Shown one piece after another: positions 52,018-60,355 of a stretch of 64,000 bases of DNA. The position numbers and the translations under genes were made by a program. The stretch's first letter is position 1. Each line of letters begins with the position of its first letter. This DNA is from Bacteroidaceae bacterium. GTDB taxonomy: Bacteria; Bacteroidota; Bacteroidia; Bacteroidales; Bacteroidaceae. The stretch lies in NCBI GenBank assembly GCA_024398515.1, contig JAKSIZ010000003.1:1-64000 (forward strand), read 5' to 3'. Below the pieces are notes generated by a model. It was not told where the DNA came from and ran no database searches. It saw nothing but the letters and a program-made list of their open reading frames with translations.

Positions 52018-52095
52018 TTTGCAAGACTCAAACAAAAGCATTACTTTTGCATCAACTACAATGCAAAGTTAGGAATAATTGTTGAAAACACCAAA
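52018..52095. promoter_or_regulatory. Interlocked face-to-face promoters of the S24 and HIRAN-like genes
   Basis: Plus: TTTG 52018-52021, 20 nt, TAcTTTTG 52042-52049. Minus: TTTG 52092-52095, 20 nt, TAacTTTG 52064-52071. The two -7 boxes are 14 bp apart and face each other, so each transcript starts between them and each polymerase crosses the other promoter. Confidence 0.78.
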
Positions 52096-52139
52096 TAAAT
52101 TGATTGAAATTTAATGAATTATTACGAAAGGAAATTAAA

Positions 52140-53516
52140 ATGATTAGCTTTAAGACTGAAACTTCAGAGCGCAGATGCATGGTTGAATGTGTTGGGATAA
52201 CACACAACATGCTGCTTGTCGATCCTCATTTCATGGACAAGATTAAGGCAGGCGACAGGGTAACTATGGTCAAGGACAGGGATTGCATTGTCGATGGAAA
52301 CTACTCGATATCAGTGTTCTATAAGAATGATTTCACTAACATGATGGGACATGTGAGGCGAATCCACCGCGAGGAGATGATGCGACTTGTAGAGAGATAC
52401 GGCAAAGTCAGAGGTCGTGTGGCTATGGTTGGGGCTACAACTTGCATGCTTGATATAGAAAACTGCTACTCCGACAGTGCTTCGAGCAGTTCGGACTGGC
52501 ACACGAAGTCGGCTCTGCCAAAGGGAATAATCGACGAAAGCCTCGTTATAAAGTCGAACAAAGAAGACACAAGTCTTGAGATGATAACCGACATTTTGCT
52601 CGATTCCATCGATAGATTTGAGATAATCGACTATTCTCGTCAGTATCTGAAAGCATACGGTCACAGCATAAGCGGCGATCATGAAAGGGACTATAAGCGT
52701 GTAGTCGCGAAACTAAGGGCATCGCTCCTCGGTGCAAGTGGGCTTGAGGCTATGCAGATCAACGATATCCTTGAGGCACTTGACACGAAAAACCGACGAA
52801 TGACATCGGGTGACAACGTGGTGACAATCTTTTACGAGCAGCTTTCACGACTTAGAAAGTCGGCTGAAAGAAGGGGTGGAATGTTCGACAGATTGCTTAG
52901 TCGCTACTTGCACAAAGAGCAAAATATACCGATGGAATGGGCAATTTCTTTGAAGGACAAGGTTGACGATTGGCTCAACGATGCGTTCGATAACCTGTAT
53001 AATGCCGACATGAAGACCTACATAAAGCGTATTGCATACGAGGCATTAGGCACACAGGAGCTCTATACAATAATGACCTACATACTAATCTCCCAATTCC
53101 TTGACGAAAAGATAAGTCAAATGAAGCGCGAGGAACCGCACATCGACGAAGAATATCGCGATGAAACCGTAAGAAATTGCATATTGACGGTGATAAATCT
53201 AAAGCAAGATGGGCGATATTTGATGACTCGAAACCGCCAATGGCTCGGTATCTTTCGCATACTTGTTGACGAAGGAATCGTGCGCGACAAGGCTTTCGGT
53301 ATGTTCGGCGAATACATACGTCGGCTGTTTCCTGACGAAGAATCACTGCGACTGAAGCTTGATGCCAACGACATCTCGCGTATATATTATGGTGTTTTTG
53401 CGAAACCTTTTGCCGAATGGGACTTTATGAAATACGACGGACAAAAGGCGGTTTTCGACAGATATTACATCGTTGCACGCACATTTCTCGATGAAATCGA
53501 CAAATTTAAGTGCTGA
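52140..53516 (+). CDS. HIRAN-like N-terminal domain protein of unknown function
   Basis: 458 aa from ATG 52140 (MISFKTETSERRCMVECVG), preceded by an AAAGGAAA site; a start at 52104 is possible. Residues ~10-100 (CVGITHN ... IKAGDRVTMVKDRDCIVDGN ... MMGHVRRIHREEMMRLV) have the order of a HIRAN domain, which binds DNA ends or damaged DNA. The remaining ~350 residues are helical (LDTKNRRMTSGDNVVTIF, DEYRDETVRNCILTVIN). I do not recognise them. The opposite-facing S24 gene suggests damage-regulated expression. Confidence 0.62.
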   Translation: MISFKTETSERRCMVECVGITHNMLLVDPHFMDKIKAGDRVTMVKDRDCIVDGNYSISVFYKNDFTNMMGHVRRIHREEMMRLVERYGKVRGRVAMVGATTCMLDIENCYSDSASSSSDWHTKSALPKGIIDESLVIKSNKEDTSLEMITDILLDSIDRFEIIDYSRQYLKAYGHSISGDHERDYKRVVAKLRASLLGASGLEAMQINDILEALDTKNRRMTSGDNVVTIFYEQLSRLRKSAERRGGMFDRLLSRYLHKEQNIPMEWAISLKDKVDDWLNDAFDNLYNADMKTYIKRIAYEALGTQELYTIMTYILISQFLDEKISQMKREEPHIDEEYRDETVRNCILTVINLKQDGRYLMTRNRQWLGIFRILVDEGIVRDKAFGMFGEYIRRLFPDEESLRLKLDANDISRIYYGVFAKPFAEWDFMKYDGQKAVFDRYYIVARTFLDEIDKFKC

Positions 53517-53644
53517 AAAAGGACTGAAGTTTACGATTTTTCACTAACTTTGACTTCGTCGAAATTAGGCTGCATCTCAACAATAATAATAAAATTCTTC
53601 GACTTTTATTATGTATTGTCTTCGATTTGCACTAACTTTGCAGC

Positions 53645-54097
53645 ATGGAAAGTGCAAAGGAAACACATAAAGTTTATCTCGGCATAGGCTCAAACCTCGG
53701 CGAGAAAGAGGCTAACATCGACACGGCAATTGAGAAAATCGACAGGCAAGTTGGGAAAATCATTGCTCGTTCAAGCTTCTACTACTCAAAGCCAATGGGG
53801 TTTGAGTCTGTCAACGACTTTGTGAATGCGGTAGTCCTTTGCCGCACTTCACTTACTCCTCACGAGGTCCTGGGCATGACACAAGGAATAGAACGCGAGA
53901 TGGGACGCACACACAAATCGTCGTTCAACAAAGAAACCTTGACATTCGACTACAAGGACCGCATCATCGACATTGACATCTTGCTCTACGACAACCTGCA
54001 AGTCAACGACACGGACCTGCAAATTCCGCATCCAAGAATGGAAGAACGCGACTTTGTCACGGTTCCTCTGGCAGAGATTGTAAGGCTAATCCCATAA
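53645..54097 (+). CDS. folK: 2-amino-4-hydroxy-6-hydroxymethyldihydropteridine diphosphokinase FolK
   Basis: 150 aa (MESAKETHKVYLGIGSNLGE). HPPK motifs 'YLGIGSNLGEKEANI', 'VNAVVLCRTSLTP', 'RIIDIDILLYD' and 'IPHPRMEERDFVTVPLAEI'. Folate pathway, the step before FolP. A TAacTTTG box lies at 53633-53640, and a similar TAacTTTG sits ~90 bp earlier. Confidence 0.95.
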   Translation: MESAKETHKVYLGIGSNLGEKEANIDTAIEKIDRQVGKIIARSSFYYSKPMGFESVNDFVNAVVLCRTSLTPHEVLGMTQGIEREMGRTHKSSFNKETLTFDYKDRIIDIDILLYDNLQVNDTDLQIPHPRMEERDFVTVPLAEIVRLIP

Positions 54098-54099
54098 AC

Positions 54100-54137
54100 A
54101 GCCCCCCTCTGTCCCCCCAAGGTGGGATGAAGGATTC
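54100..54137. repeat. C-rich palindromic repeat after folK
   Basis: Minus strand reads CCTTCATCCCACCTTGGGGG then GACAGAGGGGGGCTG; same family as 20481-20522. Confidence 0.7.
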
Positions 54138-54159
54138 AAGCCACTCTCACGTTGAAAAA

Positions 54160-54305
54160 TAGGGAACGAACTTTATGCCTCTGAGGTATGTTCGGATGGG
54201 GTGAAAAAAAGTTGTACAACTTTCGCGCGAAAGTTGTACAACTTTCAGTTGAAAGTTGTACAACTTTTTTTTGAGTTAAGCGTTCGTTCCGAAAAGGACA
54301 AGCGC
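54160..54305. repeat. Tri-palindrome element E (AAAGTTGTACAACTTT type)
   Basis: Perfect 16-bp palindromes at 54208-54223, 54230-54245 and 54252-54267; spacers CGCGCG and CAGTTG, 6 bp each; period 22 bp. Right flank GAGTTAAGCGTTCGTTCCG matches the arms of B and D; left flank has GGGAACGAACTTTATG. It lies between convergent folK and rseP. The final palindrome and T-run could act as a terminator for folK. Confidence 0.92.
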
Positions 54306-54321
54306 AAGAGTGTGCAAGTTA

Positions 54322-55692
54322 TTACATGAAACCCAACCAGCGCAACACGTCGTTGAGGTTGGCAACTACGAGCAATAGGATTAGAATAGTAAAGCCTACA
54401 TACTCGGCTTTGACCATGAAATTGTCCGACGGCTTGCGTCCTGTTATCATCTCGTAAATGAGGAAGAACGCGTGTCCACCGTCGAGGGCAGGTATAGGGA
54501 GAATGTTCATGAATGCGAGGATGATGCTGAGAAGTGCCGTCATCATCCAGAATGTGTACCAATCCCAAGTGGCAGGGAACATATTTCCTATTGTTCCAAA
54601 TCCGCCAAGCGACTTGACGCCTTCGCCCGAGAATACATACTTCATGTCGGTGACATAGCCTTTCAGCACATTGCAACCATAGCGAATGCCGGCAGGAATA
54701 CTCTCGAAGAAACCATAATTTATCTGCGTCGGCTTATAGTATTGTGCGTAGTGTGGACGTCCCACGCCTAATTGCATTTCCTTTGTGAGCACAAATGGGA
54801 TGGTTGTCGTGTCGTTGCCTGATGCGTAGGTGAGCAATATCCTGCGGCATGCGAGCGAATCCTTTGCGGTAGTTGCAGACGTCATCTTGTCTGACAGACG
54901 GCTGAAGATGTCGAGCACTTGGTTCCATGTCGCAACCTTCTTGCCGTTGATGGCGGTAATCATATCGCCCTTTTTCATCGTTGTCTTTGCTGCAGGAGTG
55001 TTAGGCAATATGCTGTCGATGACCGAAGGAACTGTCACGCGAAGGAACTGCGGCTCTTCTTTCAGCATAGTCAACAGGCTCATATCGCCAGGCATATTGA
55101 TGTTTACTTCCTTTCCACGGCGTAGAACGGTGACAACTTTTGCGTCGGCTATGGCACGATAAACGTCAACGTCGAACTTCACAAACTCTTTTCCGTCGGC
55201 CTTTATAGGCAGGTCGCCGTCAACGAAACCTATCTCCTTTGCACTCTGATTGTATTCCATGCCGAGAGTCATGTCGCGAACTGCAACGTAACTTTCGCCC
55301 CAGTGGAACATCACCATCGAATAGATGAACAGACCTAAAAGGAAGTTGACGAGCACTCCACCTATTATAATAAGGAAGCGTTGCCATGCTGGCTTGGAAC
55401 GATACTCCCAAGGTTGGGCAGGTTGTTGCATCTGTTCGGTGTCGAACGACTCATCTATCATGCCGGCAATCTTGCAGTATCCGCCAAGTGGAATCCATCC
55501 TATGCCGTATGCAGTATCACTATTCTTTGGTTTGAACTCGAAGAGATGGAACTTCCAGTCGAAGAAGAGATAGAACTTTTCCACTCTCACCTTGAAGAGT
55601 TTTGAGAAGAAGAAGTGGCCTCCTTCGTGCAAAAGGACTAAGAGAGAGATTGAAATAAGGAATTGTAGCGTCTTGATTAAAATTTCTTCCAT
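54322..55692 (-). CDS. rseP: RIP zinc protease RseP
   Basis: 456 aa (MEEILIKTLQFLISISLLV). Site-2 protease: 'LVLLHEGGHFFFSKL' (HExxH), four membrane segments, two central PDZ-like regions (VPSVIDSILPNTPAAK), and 'MNILPIPALDGGH' with the third metal ligand Asp. It cleaves regulators in the membrane. It starts 24 nt after dxr. Confidence 0.93.
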   Translation of the reverse strand: MEEILIKTLQFLISISLLVLLHEGGHFFFSKLFKVRVEKFYLFFDWKFHLFEFKPKNSDTAYGIGWIPLGGYCKIAGMIDESFDTEQMQQPAQPWEYRSKPAWQRFLIIIGGVLVNFLLGLFIYSMVMFHWGESYVAVRDMTLGMEYNQSAKEIGFVDGDLPIKADGKEFVKFDVDVYRAIADAKVVTVLRRGKEVNINMPGDMSLLTMLKEEPQFLRVTVPSVIDSILPNTPAAKTTMKKGDMITAINGKKVATWNQVLDIFSRLSDKMTSATTAKDSLACRRILLTYASGNDTTTIPFVLTKEMQLGVGRPHYAQYYKPTQINYGFFESIPAGIRYGCNVLKGYVTDMKYVFSGEGVKSLGGFGTIGNMFPATWDWYTFWMMTALLSIILAFMNILPIPALDGGHAFFLIYEMITGRKPSDNFMVKAEYVGFTILILLLVVANLNDVLRWLGFM

Positions 55693-55716
55693 TGTTGTAT
55701 TTTATGTTTTTACGGT

Positions 55717-56880
55717 TTACTTTTCGTGATTTCTTACCATTTCATCGGCAATTCTTCGTGCTTCGGCATCGGTTGCGAGATATACTTCGTAGTCAGGCGA
55801 AGCGTCGAAAGTGGCTTTGTTCATCGTTGCCTCAATGATTTCGGCTATTTGCGGATAGGCAATCCTGTCCTCAAGGAATGCACGGTTTACTATCTCGTTT
55901 GCAGCATTGACGATACAAGGCATGTTGCCCTTACGCTTCAGAGCCTCGAAGGCAAGCGCCAGGCAACGGAACTTTTCGAGGTCTGGTTCGAAGAATTCAA
56001 GTGGATGCTTGAACAAGTCGAGCCTCTCGCCCGACAGACTTAAACGCTGAGGGAAGGAGAAAGCATACTGTATCGGCAGTCGCATATCGGGCACTCCAAG
56101 CTGTGCTTTCACTGCACCGTCGGCAAATTGTACGGCACTATGAACGATTGATTGTGGATGTACAAGCACTTGTATCTGCTCAGGCTGCACACCAAAAAGC
56201 CATTTTGCCTCGATTACTTCAAAGCCTTTGTTCATCATCGTGGCTGAATCGATGGTAATCTTTGCGCCCATGTCCCACGTAGGATGCTTCAGTGCGGCGG
56301 CTTTTGTCACCTTTGCTATCTGTTCCTTACTCATCAGGCGGAACGGACCGCCCGATGCCGTGAGCAGTATCTTGTCTATTGGATTGTATTCTTCACCGGC
56401 TATGCTTTGGAAGATTGCCGAATGTTCGCTGTCAACAGGAAGTATAGGGCAACGGTTTTCAGTTGCCAATTTACAGATTAACTCGCCTGCAACGACGAGG
56501 GTTTCCTTGTTGGCAAGACAAATCTTTTTCCTCGCCTTTATTGCACTAATCGTTGGAGGCAGCCCAGCAAAGCCTACCATTGCGGTGAGAACCATGTCGA
56601 TAGGATCGGCTTCGACTATTTGGCACAGCGCATCCTTGCCTGCAAAGACCTTGATAGGAAGGTCGGCAAGCAGTGATTTCAGCCTTTCGTAGTGCGATTC
56701 ATTTGCTATGACCACAGCAGCAGGATTGAACTTCCGAGCCTGTTCGGCAAGTAAATCCACCTTGTTGTTGGCTGTGAGACAATAGACTTCATACAAGTCG
56801 CTATGCTCCTCTATCACTTCCAATGCCTGAGTTCCTATTGAACCCGTGCTGCCAAGAATTGCAATTTGTTTCTTTTCCAT
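55717..56880 (-). CDS. dxr: 1-deoxy-D-xylulose-5-phosphate reductoisomerase Dxr
   Basis: 387 aa from ATG 56880 (MEKKQIAILGSTGSIGTQ); earlier start adds 13 residues of repeat-derived spacer. NADPH motif 'GSTGSIG', then 'PVDSEHSAIFQ' with the metal ligands and 'VHPQSIVHSAVQF'. Second step of the MEP isoprenoid pathway. 48 nt after rimM. Confidence 0.95.
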   Translation of the reverse strand: MEKKQIAILGSTGSIGTQALEVIEEHSDLYEVYCLTANNKVDLLAEQARKFNPAAVVIANESHYERLKSLLADLPIKVFAGKDALCQIVEADPIDMVLTAMVGFAGLPPTISAIKARKKICLANKETLVVAGELICKLATENRCPILPVDSEHSAIFQSIAGEEYNPIDKILLTASGGPFRLMSKEQIAKVTKAAALKHPTWDMGAKITIDSATMMNKGFEVIEAKWLFGVQPEQIQVLVHPQSIVHSAVQFADGAVKAQLGVPDMRLPIQYAFSFPQRLSLSGERLDLFKHPLEFFEPDLEKFRCLALAFEALKRKGNMPCIVNAANEIVNRAFLEDRIAYPQIAEIIEATMNKATFDASPDYEVYLATDAEARRIADEMVRNHEK

Positions 56881-56886
56881 GTTTTT

Positions 56887-56923
56887 ATGTTTTGCCATAA
56901 GCCATAACCTATAAGCCATAACC
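56887..56923. repeat. GCCATAAGCCATAACC words
   Basis: Short word repeat in the rimM-dxr gap, related to those at 7.1 kb. Confidence 0.5.
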
Positions 56924-56928
56924 TTACT

Positions 56929-57438
56929 TCAATTTAACTCCAAAAGCCCTTCTGGCAGTTGGACTTTTATTATCTTTTTATCGTAATCAACGTTCTCGAC
57001 AAACTCCTCAACCGCTGGAATAAGTATTTGTTTCCCTTCATCTGTCCTGACTTCAAGCAGAATGTTATCGGTATAATCGTCTATTCCAGTCACCGTTCCC
57101 AGTCCTTCTACGGTAAAACCAATCAAGTCGTTGAAGCAAATCACGTCTTCCCTCGACTTGTCTGACAGTGCAAAAGGGAAAAAAACTTCGATTCCAACGA
57201 GATTTTGTGCTTTCTCGGCAGTGTCAATGTCGTGAAGAGTTATCAAAACTCGGTCGTCGGAACGGAAACGATATTCGTCGATGAAGAACGGAACGAGTAT
57301 TCCGTCTATCCTTAATATTATATAGTCGGCGTTGACACGGTCGAACACATCGTCGGAAAAGGTGAAGTTAAGTTCGCCTTTCACGCCGTGAGTCTTGCCG
57401 ATTACACCTATTTTATATACTTCTTCGTCGCGAATCAT
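56929..57438 (-). CDS. rimM: Ribosome maturation factor RimM
   Basis: 169 aa (MIRDEEVYKIGVIGKTHGVKG). 'IGKTHGVKGELNF' and PRC-barrel end 'LIPAVEEFVENVDYDKK'. Helps 30S assembly near 16S helix 31/33. ATGA overlap with murA shows coupling. Confidence 0.92.
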   Translation of the reverse strand: MIRDEEVYKIGVIGKTHGVKGELNFTFSDDVFDRVNADYIILRIDGILVPFFIDEYRFRSDDRVLITLHDIDTAEKAQNLVGIEVFFPFALSDKSREDVICFNDLIGFTVEGLGTVTGIDDYTDNILLEVRTDEGKQILIPAVEEFVENVDYDKKIIKVQLPEGLLELN

Positions 57439-58745
57439 CAGTCGTTTCGTGTGATGTTTGCACCGAGGGCACGCAGTCGTGCTTCGATATCTTCATATCC
57501 TCGGTCTATTTGTTCTATGTTGTTTATCGTGCTTGTACCGTTTGCACTGAGTGCCGCTATGAGCAGGGCAATGCCGGCACGAATGTCTGGACTCGACATT
57601 CTGCCCGCACGAAGTCGCATTTTATTGTCGTGACCTATGACTACAGCTCTGTGTGGATCGCAAAGAATGATCTGTGCCCCCATGTCAATCAGCTTGTCAA
57701 CAAAGAAGAGACGACTCTCGAACATCTTCTGATGAATCAGTACACTACCCCTTGCCTGAGTGGCAACAACGAGTAGGACAGACAGCAAGTCGGGCGTAAG
57801 TCCTGGCCATGGTGCGTCGGCGAAAGTCATTATCGAACCATCGACAAACGTGTCAATCTGGTAATGTTGCTGATGAGGAATGTAAATATCATCGCCTTTG
57901 CGTTCTATCTTGATGCCAAGTCGCTCGAAAGTATCAGGTATGATTCCGAGATTTTCAAACGAGACACCCTTTATCGTGATGCCTTCGCCCACCATCGCTG
58001 CCATGCCGATGAACGATCCCACTTCAATCATGTCAGGCAAAAGAGTATGTTCCGTGCCGTGCAACGACTCTACACCTTCGATGGTCAGAAGGTTTGAAGC
58101 CACGCCCGAAATCTTTGCTCCCATGCGATTCAGCATCTTGCAAAGCTGCTGGACATACGGTTCGCACGCAGCATTGTATATTGTTGTTGTGCCTTTTGCC
58201 AGCACTGCTGCCATGATAATATTGGCTGTACCAGTGACGGAAGCCTCATCCAAGAGCATATTGCTGCCCACAAGTTGCGTACATCCAAGCGTCAGCACAC
58301 CTTTGTCATCGTTTCTTGCCAGTCGTGCTCCGAGCTTTTGAAAGCCGAGAAGATGCGTGTCGAGTCGGCGTCTGCCTATTTTGTCGCCGCCAGGCTTGGC
58401 TACTATTGCCTTGTGGAAACGCGTGAGCAATGGACCGATGAGCAATACACTGCCTCTGAGATTGGCACATGCTTGCGTAAAATCATAGCTCTGAAGATAC
58501 TCAAGGTCTATTTCATCGGCTTGGAATGTGTATTCGTGCGGCGTCACGCATTCCACTTTCACGCCAATTTTCCCCATCAGTTTGATGAGGTTATTCACGT
58601 CGTTTATGTCGGGAACATTCTTTATCGTGACCTTTTCAGGCGTTAGAAGCGTTGCACTTATCACTTGCAATGCTTCATTCTTTGCGCCTTGCGGGGTTAT
58701 TTCTCCCTTTAACGGGTATCCGCCTTTTATGACAAATGATGACAT
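57438..58745 (-). CDS. murA: UDP-N-acetylglucosamine 1-carboxyvinyltransferase MurA with Asp at the fosfomycin site
   Basis: 435 aa (MSSFVIKGGYPLKGEITPQ). EPSP-synthase fold: 'GAKNEALQVISATLL', 'LRGSVLLIGPLL', 'KPGGDKIGRRRLDTHLLGF', 'EVGSFIGMAAM'. In E. coli the loop is PGGCxIG with Cys115, the residue alkylated by fosfomycin. Here it is Asp121 (codon 58383-58385). Asp is seen in fosfomycin-resistant MurAs of mycobacteria and chlamydiae. First committed step of peptidoglycan synthesis. It sits between DUF4290 and rimM. Confidence 0.94.
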   Translation of the reverse strand: MSSFVIKGGYPLKGEITPQGAKNEALQVISATLLTPEKVTIKNVPDINDVNNLIKLMGKIGVKVECVTPHEYTFQADEIDLEYLQSYDFTQACANLRGSVLLIGPLLTRFHKAIVAKPGGDKIGRRRLDTHLLGFQKLGARLARNDDKGVLTLGCTQLVGSNMLLDEASVTGTANIIMAAVLAKGTTTIYNAACEPYVQQLCKMLNRMGAKISGVASNLLTIEGVESLHGTEHTLLPDMIEVGSFIGMAAMVGEGITIKGVSFENLGIIPDTFERLGIKIERKGDDIYIPHQQHYQIDTFVDGSIMTFADAPWPGLTPDLLSVLLVVATQARGSVLIHQKMFESRLFFVDKLIDMGAQIILCDPHRAVVIGHDNKMRLRAGRMSSPDIRAGIALLIAALSANGTSTINNIEQIDRGYEDIEARLRALGANITRND

Positions 58746-58751
58746 ATCTCG

Positions 58752-59354
58752 TTATCTTTTCTTCTTTTTGTTTCTTATAGGTTCGCCATCTCTGCTGTCA
58801 ATTTTCTCGAAACGGAACTCATCCAGGTCGAGTTGCACCCGTCCGTCGGTGAACTGTGCAAGGTCTGATGCTATCTTTTCCTCGTCTGCAGTGCCGCGAT
58901 TCCATACAAAAAGCGAGCGCTTCATTTGGTTTGCCGTGAGTCGGATAAGCTCTTCGCGGTCGGCACCTTCGGGCATTTCCTTGAGTTTTTCAAACAAGGA
59001 TTCCATCAAATAACCATAATGACGCTTATTAATCTGCTGCATTGGGTACTTCAATGGTTGCGGACGCTTGAGGAATTCCTCTTTCCGTGTCACCTCAAAC
59101 GGATAGTCAATGTCGAGTTCGAAATTGCTCATTATTGCGAGATGATTCCATAGTTTCTGCTCAAGGTTTGCAGTGTTTGTTGCCTGTGGATGCATCACCT
59201 TCATGGTTTTCACTATTGTTTCGGCGCAAACCTGACGTTCACGTCGGTTGTCGAGAGCCTTACAATAATCTATCATCATCTGAATCTCTCGCCCATATTC
59301 AGGCATAACCAGTTTCTCGCGTTCTGTATTGTAATCCAAACCTTTTATATTCAT
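58752..59354 (-). CDS. DUF4290 protein
   Basis: 200 aa (MNIKGLDYNTEREKLVMPEY). 'QMMIDYCKALDNRRERQVC' and 'LWNHLAIMSNFELDIDYPFE' match DUF4290, conserved in Bacteroidota and often beside murA. The C-terminus is basic (GEPIRNKKKKR). Function unknown. Confidence 0.85.
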   Translation of the reverse strand: MNIKGLDYNTEREKLVMPEYGREIQMMIDYCKALDNRRERQVCAETIVKTMKVMHPQATNTANLEQKLWNHLAIMSNFELDIDYPFEVTRKEEFLKRPQPLKYPMQQINKRHYGYLMESLFEKLKEMPEGADREELIRLTANQMKRSLFVWNRGTADEEKIASDLAQFTDGRVQLDLDEFRFEKIDSRDGEPIRNKKKKR

Positions 59355-59379
59355 TTTGCTTTTTTATTGTTGTTATTTC

Positions 59380-60069
59380 CTAAATCATCTTCTTTGGTTT
59401 GATGGCAACGAAGTCTTTCAGGTAGAAAGGCTCAAAATAAGCCACGTCCTCAAACTCCTCTCTCATGTATCTTTGTTCGGCAAGGGGCATCATATTCTTC
59501 GCTAATGGATGCACGTCGGGCACAAATACCGCGTTCTCATGACTGATAATATCTCGGCACTTGTCGCTTCCGTTGCCGAAGAAATATACTTTTCCCTTGT
59601 CCAAAAACTCCTTATAAGTGTCGGCATCTACCACTTGTGCCTTCGTCTCCTGCACCTTTCTCAGACCACGGTCAACCACTTCGGCATACACTTCCATGCG
59701 TCGTGCATCGAGCATCGGGCAAAGCAATGCGCCTTCCTCAACCTTCTCGCCAAGCAAGAGAGGCACACACATCAGGTCGAGCGTAGGCACGGAGATGAGC
59801 CGGAGTGCACGACCGTAGCACATGCCCTTCGCAAGCGACACGCCAATCCTCAGCCCAGTATATGACCCAGGACCGCAACTTACAGCCACAGCATCGAAAG
59901 GAATGGCATGACTGTCGGTAAACGATACAGCCTCACGCACGTATCCACCAAGCGTAGCGGCATGATTCGGTCCGCTGAAGTCCTCTTTGTGGAAGATGCA
60001 CTCTCCGTCAAGGCTCACAGCTACGCTGCATACATTTGTACTCGTTTCAATATGTAAAATACAAGCCAT
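59380..60069 (-). CDS. tsaB: tRNA threonylcarbamoyladenosine partner TsaB
   Basis: 229 aa from ATG 60069 (MACILHIETSTNVCSVAVS); a longer start overlaps the promoter and spacer. ASKHA fold: 'ETSTNVCSVA', 'CGPGSYTGLRIGVSLAKGM', 'PMLDARRMEVY'. Scaffold for TsaD/TsaE in t6A synthesis. Its promoter probably drives the whole tsaB-DUF4290-murA-rimM-dxr-rseP set. Confidence 0.9.
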   Translation of the reverse strand: MACILHIETSTNVCSVAVSLDGECIFHKEDFSGPNHAATLGGYVREAVSFTDSHAIPFDAVAVSCGPGSYTGLRIGVSLAKGMCYGRALRLISVPTLDLMCVPLLLGEKVEEGALLCPMLDARRMEVYAEVVDRGLRKVQETKAQVVDADTYKEFLDKGKVYFFGNGSDKCRDIISHENAVFVPDVHPLAKNMMPLAEQRYMREEFEDVAYFEPFYLKDFVAIKPKKMI

Positions 60070-60108
60070 ATAACTTCTCTGTTTCCTTATTGACACAATA
60101 ATGCAGCG

Positions 60109-60139
60109 CAAAGTTACAAGAAATCGAAGACAATACAAA
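60109..60139 (-). promoter_or_regulatory. Promoter of the tsaB operon
   Basis: Minus strand: TTTG (60136-60139), 19 nt, TAacTTTG (60109-60116). Full consensus. Confidence 0.78.
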
Positions 60140-60291
60140 ATAAAAATCAAAGTTTTATGATTTTTTATTGTTGGGCTGCTACCGATCGGTTGAAGGTTAT
60201 GGGTTATCAACATAAAACAAAGATATACTCTTCACCAAGCCGTAAATACTATCCATGATGCACATCACAGAACGTCTTCATGCTGGCTAAT

Positions 60292-60335
60292 AAAATAGAC
60301 GCACCATCCATCGTGAATGATGCGCCTATTTTTAT
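60292..60335. terminator. Terminator-like hairpin after the large surface protein gene
   Basis: AAAATAGACGCACCATCC faces GATGATGCGCCTATTTTT with a couple of mismatches; U-rich ends on both strands. Confidence 0.65.
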
Positions 60336-60355
60336 GGTACAAAAACAAAAACTTG

